Origin: Burkholderiales bacterium 8X
GTDB taxonomy: Bacteria; Pseudomonadota; Gammaproteobacteria; Burkholderiales; Burkholderiaceae_C
Assembly (NCBI GenBank): GCA_902506565.1
Contig: LR732703.1
Span: 124,689-188,688, forward strand
Direction: 5' to 3'
DNA: 64,000 bases
Shown piece by piece: positions 52,746 through 61,149 of this stretch. The notes under the pieces were generated by a model, which saw only the letters and a program-made list of their open reading frames with translations, searched no databases and was not told where the DNA came from. Position 1 is the first letter of the stretch. Every line of letters starts with the position of its first letter. The position numbers were made by a program, and so were the translations under genes.

Positions 52746-52778
52746 CAGCATTCAGCATTCAGCATTCAGCATTCAGCA
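52746..52778. repeat. Heptanucleotide tandem repeat (CAGCATT) in an intergenic region
   Basis: Four exact copies of CAGCATT are followed by a partial fifth and preceded by degenerate CAGCAYC units. They lie 30 bp upstream of the SGNH hydrolase start, where a change in copy number would alter promoter or leader spacing. Confidence 0.75.
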
Positions 52779-52807
52779 CCGTCCAGCCCCGTCAACCCAT
52801 TCGATCC

Positions 52808-54088
52808 ATGAAGCTCGTCCAACGATTGTTCCTCCTGGCCTGCAGCCTGCCGATCGGTGCCATCGCCACCTCGGCCGCGCCGCCTTCGGGGCCGCGCTGG
52901 TCGGCCAGCTGGGCTGCGGCGCCGCAGGCATTGGCCGACCTTCCCACTTTCGCCGCGCCGCCGGGCGCGCCGGGCAGCGACCAGGTTCTCGGCGATCGAA
53001 GCTTTCGTCAACGTCTCTTCTCGACCCTGTCCGGCACCGAACTGCGGGTGCGCTTCTCCAACCAGTTCGGCAACGAACCCCTGACGCTGCAGGGCGCCAG
53101 CATCGGCCGCAGCACCGGCAGCGAGGCCGTGTCGCCCGCCAGCTTGAAGCGCCTGCGGTTCAAGGGCCGTGACGGCGTGACCATCGCCCCCGGGCAGGTC
53201 GTCTGGAGCGATGCGATGCGTTTCCGGGTGGGTGCGGGCGACGCGCTGGCCGTGAGCTTCAAGGCGGCGCCTTCGACGCCGCTCGCAACGGTGCACAAGC
53301 TGCCGAGCGAGCCGAGCTGGGTGGTCGATGGCGACGCCGTCATGCGGCCGGGCTGGCAGGGGGCCCGCGCTTTCCCCTGGAACCAGGTGCTCACCGGTCT
53401 CGACGTGGCGACCGCAAGCCCCGCCCGCGTCGTCGTCGCTTTCGGCGATTCGCTCACGGCCGGCGCCGGGGCGGACGAAAGCGCCGCGCTGCCCATGCGC
53501 TATCCGGATCGGCTGGCCGCGCTGCTGCGCGCACGGCCGGGTGCGCCGCAGGTGGCCGTGATCAATTCAGGCATCTCCGGCAATCGCCTGCTGGCGGACA
53601 ACATCGGTCCGCGCGGCCTCGATCGCTTCGATCGCGACGTGCTGGGGCAAAGCGGCGTGACCCACGCATTGATCCTGATCGGCATCAACGACATCGGCTT
53701 CGGCATGCCCGCCGCTGCGCCGTCGGCGCCGGGCCCGGCGGCGCCGCTGCCGCTCACGCCCTCTGCCGAGCAGCTGACGCGCGGACTGCAATCGCTGGTC
53801 GATCGGTGCCGCGAGCGCGGCGTGAAGGTGCTGCTGGGTACCTTGATGCCGTTCAAGGGCGCCGCCTACTGGAGCGCCGACAAGGAGTCCCGGCGGCAGG
53901 CGGTCAATCGCTGGATACGGGGGCGGCAGGACATCGACGCGGTCGTCGACTTCGACCTCGCGACCCGCAACCCCGCCGATCCGGCAACGCTCCTGCCGGC
54001 CTACGACAGCGGCGATCACCTGCATCCGAGCAACGCCGGCTACGCCGCGATGGCGGGCGCCATCGAGCTCAAGGAACTGCTCGAATGA
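52808..54088 (+). CDS. Secreted SGNH/GDSL-family hydrolase
   Basis: The 426-aa product has an N-terminal signal peptide (LFLLACSLPIGAIATSA) and an SGNH catalytic domain in the second half: VVVAFGDSLTAGAGADE (nucleophile Ser), INSGISGNRLL (Gly), IGINDIG (Asn) and DHLHPSNAG (Asp-x-x-His). The N-terminal ~190 residues form an extra beta-rich domain as in rhamnogalacturonan-acetylesterase-like or secreted lipase relatives. It would act in the periplasm or outside. Substrate not known. Confidence 0.9.
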   Translation: MKLVQRLFLLACSLPIGAIATSAAPPSGPRWSASWAAAPQALADLPTFAAPPGAPGSDQVLGDRSFRQRLFSTLSGTELRVRFSNQFGNEPLTLQGASIGRSTGSEAVSPASLKRLRFKGRDGVTIAPGQVVWSDAMRFRVGAGDALAVSFKAAPSTPLATVHKLPSEPSWVVDGDAVMRPGWQGARAFPWNQVLTGLDVATASPARVVVAFGDSLTAGAGADESAALPMRYPDRLAALLRARPGAPQVAVINSGISGNRLLADNIGPRGLDRFDRDVLGQSGVTHALILIGINDIGFGMPAAAPSAPGPAAPLPLTPSAEQLTRGLQSLVDRCRERGVKVLLGTLMPFKGAAYWSADKESRRQAVNRWIRGRQDIDAVVDFDLATRNPADPATLLPAYDSGDHLHPSNAGYAAMAGAIELKELLE

Positions 54089-54257
54089 AGGCTGGCGGTG
54101 AACTACTTCACGAATCGCGAGATAGGGTGGCGTGCATCTTGCAGAGGCTCGCCACGGAATCAGGTTGCAGCTTTACACAAGAGTTCGCGCGGGGCTTACA
54201 CACCCTTGACACGGCAGAGCCACGATGAAGGCTCCTACCACTCATGAGGAGTACCGC

Positions 54258-54686
54258 ATGAACAAGACCTCCATCAAGACCATCGCTGCGAGCTTCGCAG
54301 TCGGCGCTGCCTCGCTGATGGGCGTTGGCGCCATCGTGGTTCCGGCCACTGCGCAAGCCCAGCCGGCCATCATCATCCAGACGCCCCCGCCGCCGCCTCG
54401 CGTCGAACGCGTGCCGCCGCCGCGCCGTGGCTACGTGTGGGCACCGGGCCACTACGAGTGGAAGCGCGGCCGCCACGAATGGGTGAGAGGCACCTACGTG
54501 AAGGCACGACCGGGCTATGCCTACCGTGCGCCTGAATGGCGCCAGAACGACGGTCGCTGGGAGTACAACCGCGGCCGCTGGGACCGCGATCGCGATGGCG
54601 TGCCGAACCGCATGGACCGCGACCGCGACGGTGACGGCGTCAGCAACCGCAACGACCGCAAGCCGAACAACCCCAACCGCAACTGA
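54258..54686 (+). CDS. YXWQ/WXXGXW-repeat exported protein
   Basis: 142 aa from the ATG at 54258. It has a signal peptide (ending ATAQAQP), a Pro-rich segment, and repeats such as GYVWAPGHYEWKRGRHEWVRG and WEYNRGRWDRDRDG, matching the WXXGXW repeat family. The C-terminal tail DRDRDGDGVSNRNDRKPNN is Asp/Arg-rich, like a calcium-binding thrombospondin-type loop. Probably periplasmic. A terminator follows. Confidence 0.82.
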   Translation: MNKTSIKTIAASFAVGAASLMGVGAIVVPATAQAQPAIIIQTPPPPPRVERVPPPRRGYVWAPGHYEWKRGRHEWVRGTYVKARPGYAYRAPEWRQNDGRWEYNRGRWDRDRDGVPNRMDRDRDGDGVSNRNDRKPNNPNRN

Positions 54687-54694
54687 TCGACGAG

Positions 54695-54717
54695 AGCCCG
54701 CTTCGGCGGGCTTTTTC
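54695..54717 (+). terminator. Rho-independent terminator
   Basis: AGCCCGC and GCGGGCT close a TTCG tetraloop and are followed by a run of T after the YXWQ-repeat gene. Confidence 0.9.
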
Positions 54718-54752
54718 TTTGCTGCTCCGAAGTCTCGGAAGCCTCTGAAGAA

Positions 54753-55487
54753 TCAGAAAGTCGAGAAGAGCCGAAACAGGAGCGGCATCAACAGAGAGGC
54801 CAGCACCACCTGGATGCCGAGAGCGAGTCCGGCATAGGCGCCGGCATTCGCATCCACGTGAATGGCGCGCGCAGCGCCGATGCCGTGCGCCGAGGTTCCG
54901 AGCGCAAAGCCCCGTGCCGCGAAGCCGCTCGCATCGGTCGAGATGCGCAGCAAGTCGAACAGGTACTTGCCCGACAGCGCGCCGACCATGCCGGTCAACA
55001 CCGCAAATACGGCGGACAACGCGGGGATGCCGCCGATCTTTTCGGAGATACCCATCGCGACCGGCGCGGTCACCGACTTGGGCGCGAGCGAGAGCAGCAC
55101 GTCGTGCGGCAGGCCCACCGCCCACGCCAGCCCGATCGCAGACAGAGAGGCGGCGGCACCGCCGAGCAGCGAAGCCATCAGCAAGCGGCCGAATCGTGCG
55201 CGCAGCTCGGCACGCCGCTGCCAGAGCGGCCAGGCGAGCGCGACCACGGCCGGTCCGAGCAGGAAGTGAATGAACTGCGCACCCGCGAAGTAGGTCGGGT
55301 AGTCCACGCCCGAGAGCAGGAGCCCGGTCGCCAGGCCCACGACGGACCACAACACCGGATTGGCCCACGGCGCGCTGTGGCACCGCACGTAGAAAGCATT
55401 CGCCAACAGATAGACCACCAGGGTCGCGGTCAAGCCGAACAACGGCGTTGCGGAGAGGTAGACCCAGAGTTCGACGAAGCGCGGCAT
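54753..55487 (-). CDS. lrgB: LrgB-family membrane protein
   Basis: 244 aa from the ATG at 55487. It is highly hydrophobic with about six or seven helices and the LrgB motifs LGPAVVALAWPLW, SVTAPVAMGISEKIGG and RGFALGTSAHGIGAARA. With LrgA it forms an antiholin/holin-like or metabolite-transport (pyruvate/glycolate) pair. It lies two bases after lrgA and downstream of glcD and purU on the same strand. Confidence 0.92.
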   Translation of the reverse strand: MPRFVELWVYLSATPLFGLTATLVVYLLANAFYVRCHSAPWANPVLWSVVGLATGLLLSGVDYPTYFAGAQFIHFLLGPAVVALAWPLWQRRAELRARFGRLLMASLLGGAAASLSAIGLAWAVGLPHDVLLSLAPKSVTAPVAMGISEKIGGIPALSAVFAVLTGMVGALSGKYLFDLLRISTDASGFAARGFALGTSAHGIGAARAIHVDANAGAYAGLALGIQVVLASLLMPLLFRLFSTF

Positions 55488-55489
55488 GG

Positions 55490-55855
55490 TCAGTCCTCGC
55501 CAGTCGGCTCGACGCTGGAAGTCGGGCGCGAGCGGTAGAGCACCAGCGCGGTCACCGCCAGCCCGATCCAGGTCGAGAGCACGATCACCAGCAGCATGCG
55601 GCCGCCGTACTCGCTGAGCAAGGCGAGATGCGTCATCACGCCCACGCCGACCGGCACGAAGAGCAGGGACAGATGCGAGAGCAGGAACTCGGCGCATTCG
55701 GCGACCGGCTCGCGAACCATCGCAAAGCGAAGCGCCGCCAGCAGCAGCACCATGCTGAGCACCGGCCCGGGCAGTGGCAGGCCGAAGCCGCGCGACAGCA
55801 GCTCGCCGAGGGTCTGGAAGACCAGCAGCCATGCGAGTCCGCACAAACCGATCAT
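55490..55855 (-). CDS. lrgA: LrgA/CidA-family membrane protein
   Basis: 121 aa from the ATG at 55855. It has four hydrophobic segments with the CidA/LrgA motifs LPLPGPVLSMVLLLAALR and LLFVPVGVGVMTHLALL. It pairs with the following LrgB gene (two-base gap). Position directly downstream of a glycolate/lactate oxidase gene fits a proposed role of such pairs in moving small carboxylates; this is an inference. Confidence 0.9.
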   Translation of the reverse strand: MIGLCGLAWLLVFQTLGELLSRGFGLPLPGPVLSMVLLLAALRFAMVREPVAECAEFLLSHLSLLFVPVGVGVMTHLALLSEYGGRMLLVIVLSTWIGLAVTALVLYRSRPTSSVEPTGED

Positions 55856-55871
55856 GGAATGGGTACCGGCT

Positions 55872-57374
55872 TCAGAACCTCGGCAGTTCCGGATGCGCAA
55901 GCCGCCCGCCGCGCACCACTTCCTTGCCGTACTCGGCGCAGCGCTGCAGCGTCGGGATCACCTTGCCCGGGTTCAACAGGCCGGCAGGGTCGAAGGCGCG
56001 CTTGACGCCGAACATCTGCTCGTTCTCGGCGGCATCGAACTGCACGCACATGCTGTTCAGCTTCTCGATGCCGACGCCATGTTCGCCGGACACCGTGCCA
56101 CCCATCGCGACGCTGGTCTCCAGGATGTCCGCGCCGAAGAGTTCGCAGCGATGCAGCTCGTCCGGGTCGTTGGCATCGAAGAGCACCAGCGGATGCAGGT
56201 TGCCGTCGCCGGCGTGGAACACGTTGCAGCAGCGAAGGCCGTATTTCTTTTCCATGGCCTGAATGGCGAGCAGGATGTCGGCGAGCCGCTTGCGCGGAAT
56301 CGTCGAGTCGAGGCACATGTAGTCGGGGCTGATGCGGCCCGATGCCGGAAACGCGTTCTTGCGCCCGCTCCAGAAGCGAAGCCGCTCTTCTTCGCCGGTG
56401 CTGACCGTGATCGCTGTCGCGCCGCAGCCGCGCAGCACCTCGGTCATGCGGCCGATCTCTTCCTCGACCTCTTCCGGCGTACCGTCCGATTCGCACAGCA
56501 GGATGGCCGCGGCCGCCAGGTCGTAGCCGGCGCGCACGAAGTCCTCGACCGCGGCGGTCATCGGCTTGTCCATCATCTCGAGGCCCGCCGGAATGATGCC
56601 GGCCGCAATCACCGCGGCCACCGCGTCACCGGCTTTCCGCACGTCGTCGAAGCTCGCCATGATGCAGCGGGCGAGCTGCGGCTTGGGCACCAGCTTGACG
56701 GTGACTTCGGTGGTCACCGCGAGCATGCCTTCGCTGCCGATGACCAGCGCCAGCAGGTCGAGCCCTGGCGCGTCGAGCGCCTCGCCGCCGAATTCGACCG
56801 GCTCGCCATCGGCCATGAAGCCGCGCACCCGCAAGACGTTGTGCAAGGTCAGGCCGTACTTCAGGCAATGCACACCGCCGGAGTTCTCGGCCACGTTGCC
56901 GCCGATGGTGCAGGCGATCTGGCTCGACGGGTCGGGCGCGTAATAAAGATTGAAGGGCGCGGCCGCTTCGCTGATCGCGAGGTTGCGCACGCCGCATTGG
57001 ACGACGGCAGTGCGCGCGGTCGGGTCGAGCTTCAGGATCTTGTTGAACTTGGCGAGCGACAGGGTCACGCCCATCGCATGCGGCATCGCGCCGCCGGAGA
57101 GTCCGGTGCCGGCCCCGCGCGCCACCACCGGCACGCCGATCGCGTGGCAGGCCTTGAGCACGGCCTGCACCTGGGCTTCGTTCTCGGGCAATGCCACGGC
57201 CAACGGACGCTGCCGATAGGCGGTGAGCCCGTCGCATTCGTAGGGCGTGGTGTCCTCGGCGTGCCAGATCAAGGCATGCGCCGGCAGCACGGCCTGCAAG
57301 GCCCGCACCACCTGCGCCTGTCGTTCGGAGGCCTCGATGGCCGCTTGCTGGCGCGAGTCGACGGGAGCGTTCAT
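55872..57374 (-). CDS. FAD-linked oxidase, GlcD/D-lactate dehydrogenase type
   Basis: 500 aa from the ATG at 57374. FAD-binding PCMH domain (~45-230): VPVVARGAGTGLSGGAMP, CTIGGNVAENSGGVHCLKYG and IGSEGMLAVTTEVT. C-terminal FAD oxidase domain with HAGDGNLHPLVLFD and GTVSGEHGVGIEKL. It oxidises glycolate or D-2-hydroxyacids. No glcE or glcF genes follow, so a stand-alone D-lactate/2-hydroxyacid dehydrogenase is possible. An apparent longer open frame upstream overlaps purU and is not real. Confidence 0.92.
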   Translation of the reverse strand: MNAPVDSRQQAAIEASERQAQVVRALQAVLPAHALIWHAEDTTPYECDGLTAYRQRPLAVALPENEAQVQAVLKACHAIGVPVVARGAGTGLSGGAMPHAMGVTLSLAKFNKILKLDPTARTAVVQCGVRNLAISEAAAPFNLYYAPDPSSQIACTIGGNVAENSGGVHCLKYGLTLHNVLRVRGFMADGEPVEFGGEALDAPGLDLLALVIGSEGMLAVTTEVTVKLVPKPQLARCIMASFDDVRKAGDAVAAVIAAGIIPAGLEMMDKPMTAAVEDFVRAGYDLAAAAILLCESDGTPEEVEEEIGRMTEVLRGCGATAITVSTGEEERLRFWSGRKNAFPASGRISPDYMCLDSTIPRKRLADILLAIQAMEKKYGLRCCNVFHAGDGNLHPLVLFDANDPDELHRCELFGADILETSVAMGGTVSGEHGVGIEKLNSMCVQFDAAENEQMFGVKRAFDPAGLLNPGKVIPTLQRCAEYGKEVVRGGRLAHPELPRF

Positions 57375-57382
57375 GGAAGACC

Positions 57383-58231
57383 TTACTTGAAGACGACGGT
57401 GCGGTGTCCGTTGAGCAGCACCCGATGTTCGCCGTGCCACTTGACCGCGCGCGCCAGCACCTGGCTTTCGGTATCGCGGCCGCGCAGGGTCAGGTCTTCG
57501 GCGGTATCGGTATGGTCGGCCCGCTCGACGTCCTGCTCGATGATCGGACCTTCGTCCAGGTCGGCCGTCACGTAGTGCGCGGTCGCGCCGATCAGCTTGA
57601 CGCCGCGATCGTGCGCCTGGTTGTAGGGCCGCGCGCCCTTGAAGCTCGGCAGGAACGAGTGATGGATGTTGATCGCCCGCCCGGCCAGCCGGCTGCACAT
57701 GTCGTTGCTCAGGATCTGCATGTAGCGGGCCAGCACCACCAGCTCGGCGCCTTCGGCCTCGATGATCTCCATCTGCCGCGACTCGGCCTGCGCCTTGGTC
57801 GCGGCGGTCACCGGGATGTGGTGGAACGGGACGTTGTAGGTGGCGGCCAGCTGGTAAAAATCCCGGTGGTTCGAGATGATGGCGCGCACGTCGATCGCGA
57901 GATGGCCGCTCTTCCAGCGAAACAAGAGGTCGTTGAGGCAATGGCCTTCCTTGCTGACCAGGATCACCGTGGGCATCGGCTCTGCCGCAGCGTGCAGCTT
58001 GAGCCGCATGTTGAAGACTTCGGAGAGGCTCGCGAGCTGTTCGCGAAGCGCTGCTTCCGAGGGCGAGTCGCAGGCGAACCGTACCCGCATGAAGAAGAGG
58101 CCGCTGGCAGGGTCGTTGAACTGCTGGGCCTCTTCGATGTTGGCGCCACGCTCGAGCAGGAAGCCTGATACGGCATGCACGATGCCGGTGCGATCGGGGC
58201 AGGAAAGGGTCAGGATGTACGCGGGGGTCAT
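57383..58231 (-). CDS. purU: Formyltetrahydrofolate deformylase PurU
   Basis: 282 aa from the ATG at 58231, chosen for the family start TPAYILTLSCPDRTGIV. An N-terminal ACT domain (~1-85) is followed by a formyltransferase-fold domain with ISNHRDFY, the active-site INIHHSFLPSFKGARPY and GATAHYVTADLDEGPIIEQ. It splits formyl-THF into THF and formate and balances one-carbon pools. It is eight bases upstream of glcD on the same strand. Confidence 0.96.
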   Translation of the reverse strand: MTPAYILTLSCPDRTGIVHAVSGFLLERGANIEEAQQFNDPASGLFFMRVRFACDSPSEAALREQLASLSEVFNMRLKLHAAAEPMPTVILVSKEGHCLNDLLFRWKSGHLAIDVRAIISNHRDFYQLAATYNVPFHHIPVTAATKAQAESRQMEIIEAEGAELVVLARYMQILSNDMCSRLAGRAINIHHSFLPSFKGARPYNQAHDRGVKLIGATAHYVTADLDEGPIIEQDVERADHTDTAEDLTLRGRDTESQVLARAVKWHGEHRVLLNGHRTVVFK

Positions 58232-58329
58232 AAGGCCCGGGATTGTCGCAGGGCCACCCGCTGCCGCGGCCGGTGCCAAAATGCCCGTCCAGGCGCAATG
58301 CCGCGACATGTCTTCCAGGAGCGAATCCG

Positions 58330-59664
58330 ATGGCCTTCAACGACTTCAACATGGACAACCAGTGGTTGCCCTTCACGCCGAACCGCCACTTCAAGAAAGA
58401 CCCGCGGGTCTTCGTGGCCGCCGACGGCATGGAATTCACCACGCACGACGGCAAGAAGGTCATCGACGGCATCTCTTCGCTGTGGTGCGTCGGTGCCGGA
58501 CACAACCGGAAGCCGATCAACGAAGCCATCAAGAAGCAGCTCGACACGCTCGACTACGCCACCGCCTTCCAGGTGAGCAACGACCGGGCCTTCAAGGCAT
58601 CCGAGATGATCGCCAACCTGGCGCCCGGCGACCTCAACAAGGTGCTGTTCTGCAACTCGGGCAGCGAGGCGGCCGATACCTCGCTCAAGGTGGCGCTGGC
58701 CTACCACCGGGCACGCGGCGAAGGCCACCGCAACGTCTTCATCGGCCGCGAGCGGGGCTATCACGGCGTCGGCTTCGGCGGCATGTCGGTGGGCGGCATT
58801 CCGGGCAATCGCAAGGTGTTCGGCTCGGCCTTCCTGCCGCGCGTGGACCACATGCGCTTCATCCACGATCCGGTCGACCACGCCTATATCCACAACCAGG
58901 AGCCGAACTGGGCCGAGGATCCGCTGGTCGAGCTCGAGACCCGCATCCTGCCGCTTCACGATCCGAGCAATGTCGCCGCGATCATCGTGGAGCCGATCGC
59001 CGGCTCCGCGGGCTGGTACCTGCCGCCCAAGGGCTACCTGCAGAAGCTGCGTGCCATTTGCGACAAGCACGGCATCCTCCTGATCTTCGACGAGGTCATC
59101 ACCGGCTTCGGCCGCATGGGCACCAACTTCGCATCCGACTTCTTCGGCGTGGTGCCGGACATGCTGAACTTCGCCAAGTGCGTGACCAACGGCGTGATTC
59201 CGCTCGGCGGCGTGATCTGCCGCGACAAGATCTACGACGAGATGATGAACACCCAGGCCCCTGAGCATGTGGTCGAGTTCTTCCATGGCTACACCTATTC
59301 GGGTCATCCGGTCGCCTGCGCGGCGGCGATCGCCACGCTCGAGCTGTTCGAGAAGGAGCAGCTCTTCGCCCGTGCGGGCGAAATGGGCAAGGTGCTTGGC
59401 GATGCCTTCCATTCCACCTTCAAGGGCTTGCCGAACGTGATCGGCATACGCAGCCTGGGCCTTGCCGCCGCTGTCGAACTCGCGCCGATCGCCGGCGCGC
59501 CCGGCAAGCGTGCCTACGACGTCTTCCTGGACTGCTATCACAAGGGCGCGCTGGTCCGGCCGGCAGGCGACGTGCTGGTGATCGCGCCGCCGTACATCGT
59601 CGAGAAGTCGCATATCGACACGCTGGTCAATACGCTTTCGGACTCGATCAAGGCAAATGCCTGA
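58330..59664 (+). CDS. Class III aminotransferase (omega-amino acid:pyruvate type)
   Basis: 444 aa from the ATG at 58330, with AGGAGC nine bases upstream. Class III PLP-dependent pattern: SLWCVGAGHNRKPINEAIKK, LFCNSGSEAADTSLKVALAY, IIVEPIAGSAGWYLPPKGYL, LIFDEVITGFGRMG and the PLP lysine in NFAKCVTNGVIPLGG. Members transfer the amino group of beta-alanine or similar amines to pyruvate. Exact substrate not known. Confidence 0.94.
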   Translation: MAFNDFNMDNQWLPFTPNRHFKKDPRVFVAADGMEFTTHDGKKVIDGISSLWCVGAGHNRKPINEAIKKQLDTLDYATAFQVSNDRAFKASEMIANLAPGDLNKVLFCNSGSEAADTSLKVALAYHRARGEGHRNVFIGRERGYHGVGFGGMSVGGIPGNRKVFGSAFLPRVDHMRFIHDPVDHAYIHNQEPNWAEDPLVELETRILPLHDPSNVAAIIVEPIAGSAGWYLPPKGYLQKLRAICDKHGILLIFDEVITGFGRMGTNFASDFFGVVPDMLNFAKCVTNGVIPLGGVICRDKIYDEMMNTQAPEHVVEFFHGYTYSGHPVACAAAIATLELFEKEQLFARAGEMGKVLGDAFHSTFKGLPNVIGIRSLGLAAAVELAPIAGAPGKRAYDVFLDCYHKGALVRPAGDVLVIAPPYIVEKSHIDTLVNTLSDSIKANA

Positions 59665-59682
59665 TCTCGCCCGCCGAGCGGA

Positions 59683-60618
59683 TCAGTCCCGGCGCGGCGT
59701 GGGCGAAGCGGAAGAGGAAGAGGACGGCGCGGAAGGCGACGACGGCGACCTGAGGCTCGCGCAGTAGTCGACCTCCGGCAGCGCAGGGGTCGGCCACACG
59801 GCGTCGAACGCGCCGGGCGCGTCCATGCTGCCGATGGCGGCTTCGCCGGCCTTGTCCGAACCGGCGCCCGCCTTCAGGCGCACCGACTTGACGGTCATGT
59901 CGCTGGGCAGGTGCTGCGGCACCCCGACCAGCCGCGCAGCATGGCCGGCACCGCTCACCAGCAGCACCGTCTTGCCCGCCGCGCGTGCCTTGACGATGGC
60001 CTGCGCCATCGCGCGGTCGCGGGCGATCTGGATACGGGTCATGGGGCCGATCTGGGCCTCGGGCAAGAGGTCGCAATGGCCGCTCCGGACGGCCTGGCGC
60101 TGCGCTTCAATCGCTTCGGGGCCGAGCTGCACGTCGAGCGAGACGTCTGCCATCGCGTCCTTCATGCGGTCACGCGGCAGGTTGGCACCGACGACCGGCA
60201 CGCCGGCCCGCACGGCCGCCATCACGACCGGGCCGTACCGGGTCCAGGGCCAGCCCTTGTCGTTCCATGACAGAGCCGTCTGAACCTGGGCCTCGGTGGC
60301 TTCGCGTGCGAGATGCGCAGTCTGGTTGCCGTCTTCCGCCATCTCGATCGCAAGGGCTGCGAGGCGGCCGGTTCGGCTCAACGCCTCGACGGCCTCGCGC
60401 TCGATCACCTGGTGCTCGGACGCATCATGCTGCTCGCCGATCAGCAAGGCTTCGACCGGCAACAGGGCGGCGACGCGTTGCGCCGGCGAGATGTCGGCGC
60501 CTCGCGGCGGCGAGGGTGCGATGGCGCTGCAACCGGCGATGGCCAACGCCGCGGTGGGCCAAGCCCATCGACAAGACCTCGAGAACAGTGGGGACGGAGG
60601 GGAGGGGGTCGGTCGCAT
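59683..60618 (-). CDS. ChaN-family haem-binding lipoprotein
   Basis: The 311-aa product has a lipoprotein signal with LAIAGCSA (Cys at residue ~30) and the ChaN motifs LLIGEQHDASEHQVIERE, LSWNDKGWPWTRYGPVV and VLLVSGAGHAARLVGVPQHL. ChaN-like proteins bind haem and may take part in iron uptake. A Ser/Pro-rich tail is added at the C-terminus. It is convergent with the aminotransferase gene. Confidence 0.88.
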   Translation of the reverse strand: MRPTPSPPSPLFSRSCRWAWPTAALAIAGCSAIAPSPPRGADISPAQRVAALLPVEALLIGEQHDASEHQVIEREAVEALSRTGRLAALAIEMAEDGNQTAHLAREATEAQVQTALSWNDKGWPWTRYGPVVMAAVRAGVPVVGANLPRDRMKDAMADVSLDVQLGPEAIEAQRQAVRSGHCDLLPEAQIGPMTRIQIARDRAMAQAIVKARAAGKTVLLVSGAGHAARLVGVPQHLPSDMTVKSVRLKAGAGSDKAGEAAIGSMDAPGAFDAVWPTPALPEVDYCASLRSPSSPSAPSSSSSASPTPRRD

Positions 60619-60690
60619 GCGCCATCGTATGCGAGCAAGCGCCCGACCATCGACGCCGCCGCTTCGAGCGGGGCGTCGGAAGCGGCAAGG

Positions 60691-61002
60691 TCAGTGCACG
60701 AGGACGGGCGTCTGCGCCAGTTCGGCATAGCCCTCGAGGGTGTCCTCGACTTCTTCCTGCGTGGGCGTCTTCAGCTGCCAGGCAGCGATCTGTTGCTGGA
60801 ACAACTCGGCCCAGGAGCCATCGAGATAGACCTCCTTGCCGGAACGTTTGTCGACGATCTCGAAGCCGTGGCGCGACAGGACCGGCAGATGCGGCGCGAG
60901 CGGCGCGTCGTCTTCCGTCGGCTGCACGTGCACGACGACGAAAGTCTCGGAGTCGTAAAGCATTTGCATTTCGGGTCCAGTGAGGATGTCGATGGCATTC
61001 AT
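60691..61002 (-). CDS. DUF3567 protein (BTH_I0359 family)
   Basis: The 103-aa product starts MNAIDILTGPEMQMLYDSET and contains FVVVHV, HGFEIVDKRSGKEVYLDG and a C-terminal TPTQEEVEDTLEGY, the pattern of a family almost limited to Burkholderiales. Function unknown. This is one of the reasons for placing the window in that order. Confidence 0.9.
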   Translation of the reverse strand: MNAIDILTGPEMQMLYDSETFVVVHVQPTEDDAPLAPHLPVLSRHGFEIVDKRSGKEVYLDGSWAELFQQQIAAWQLKTPTQEEVEDTLEGYAELAQTPVLVH

Positions 61003-61149
61003 GGTGTCTTACGTGGCGGCAGACGATCCGGTTTCAAGCAGGCCGAAGCCCTGTAGGCTCGAATCCGCACTTTGTGTGGTTCGGCCGACGCGGGCAATAC
61101 GGCGGCGGACCTACCTGACCGCTGCACGCTGCAGCTCCCAGCCTGGCCT

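Noticed and set aside
52741..52800. Possible CRISPR array
   Set aside because: The units are 7 bases in head-to-tail tandem without spacers, so it is a microsatellite. No CRISPR array or cas gene was seen anywhere in the window.
55872..58547. Apparent 891-aa fusion upstream of the FAD oxidase
   Set aside because: The upstream part is a shadow of purU in another frame. A normal FAD oxidase starts at 57374.
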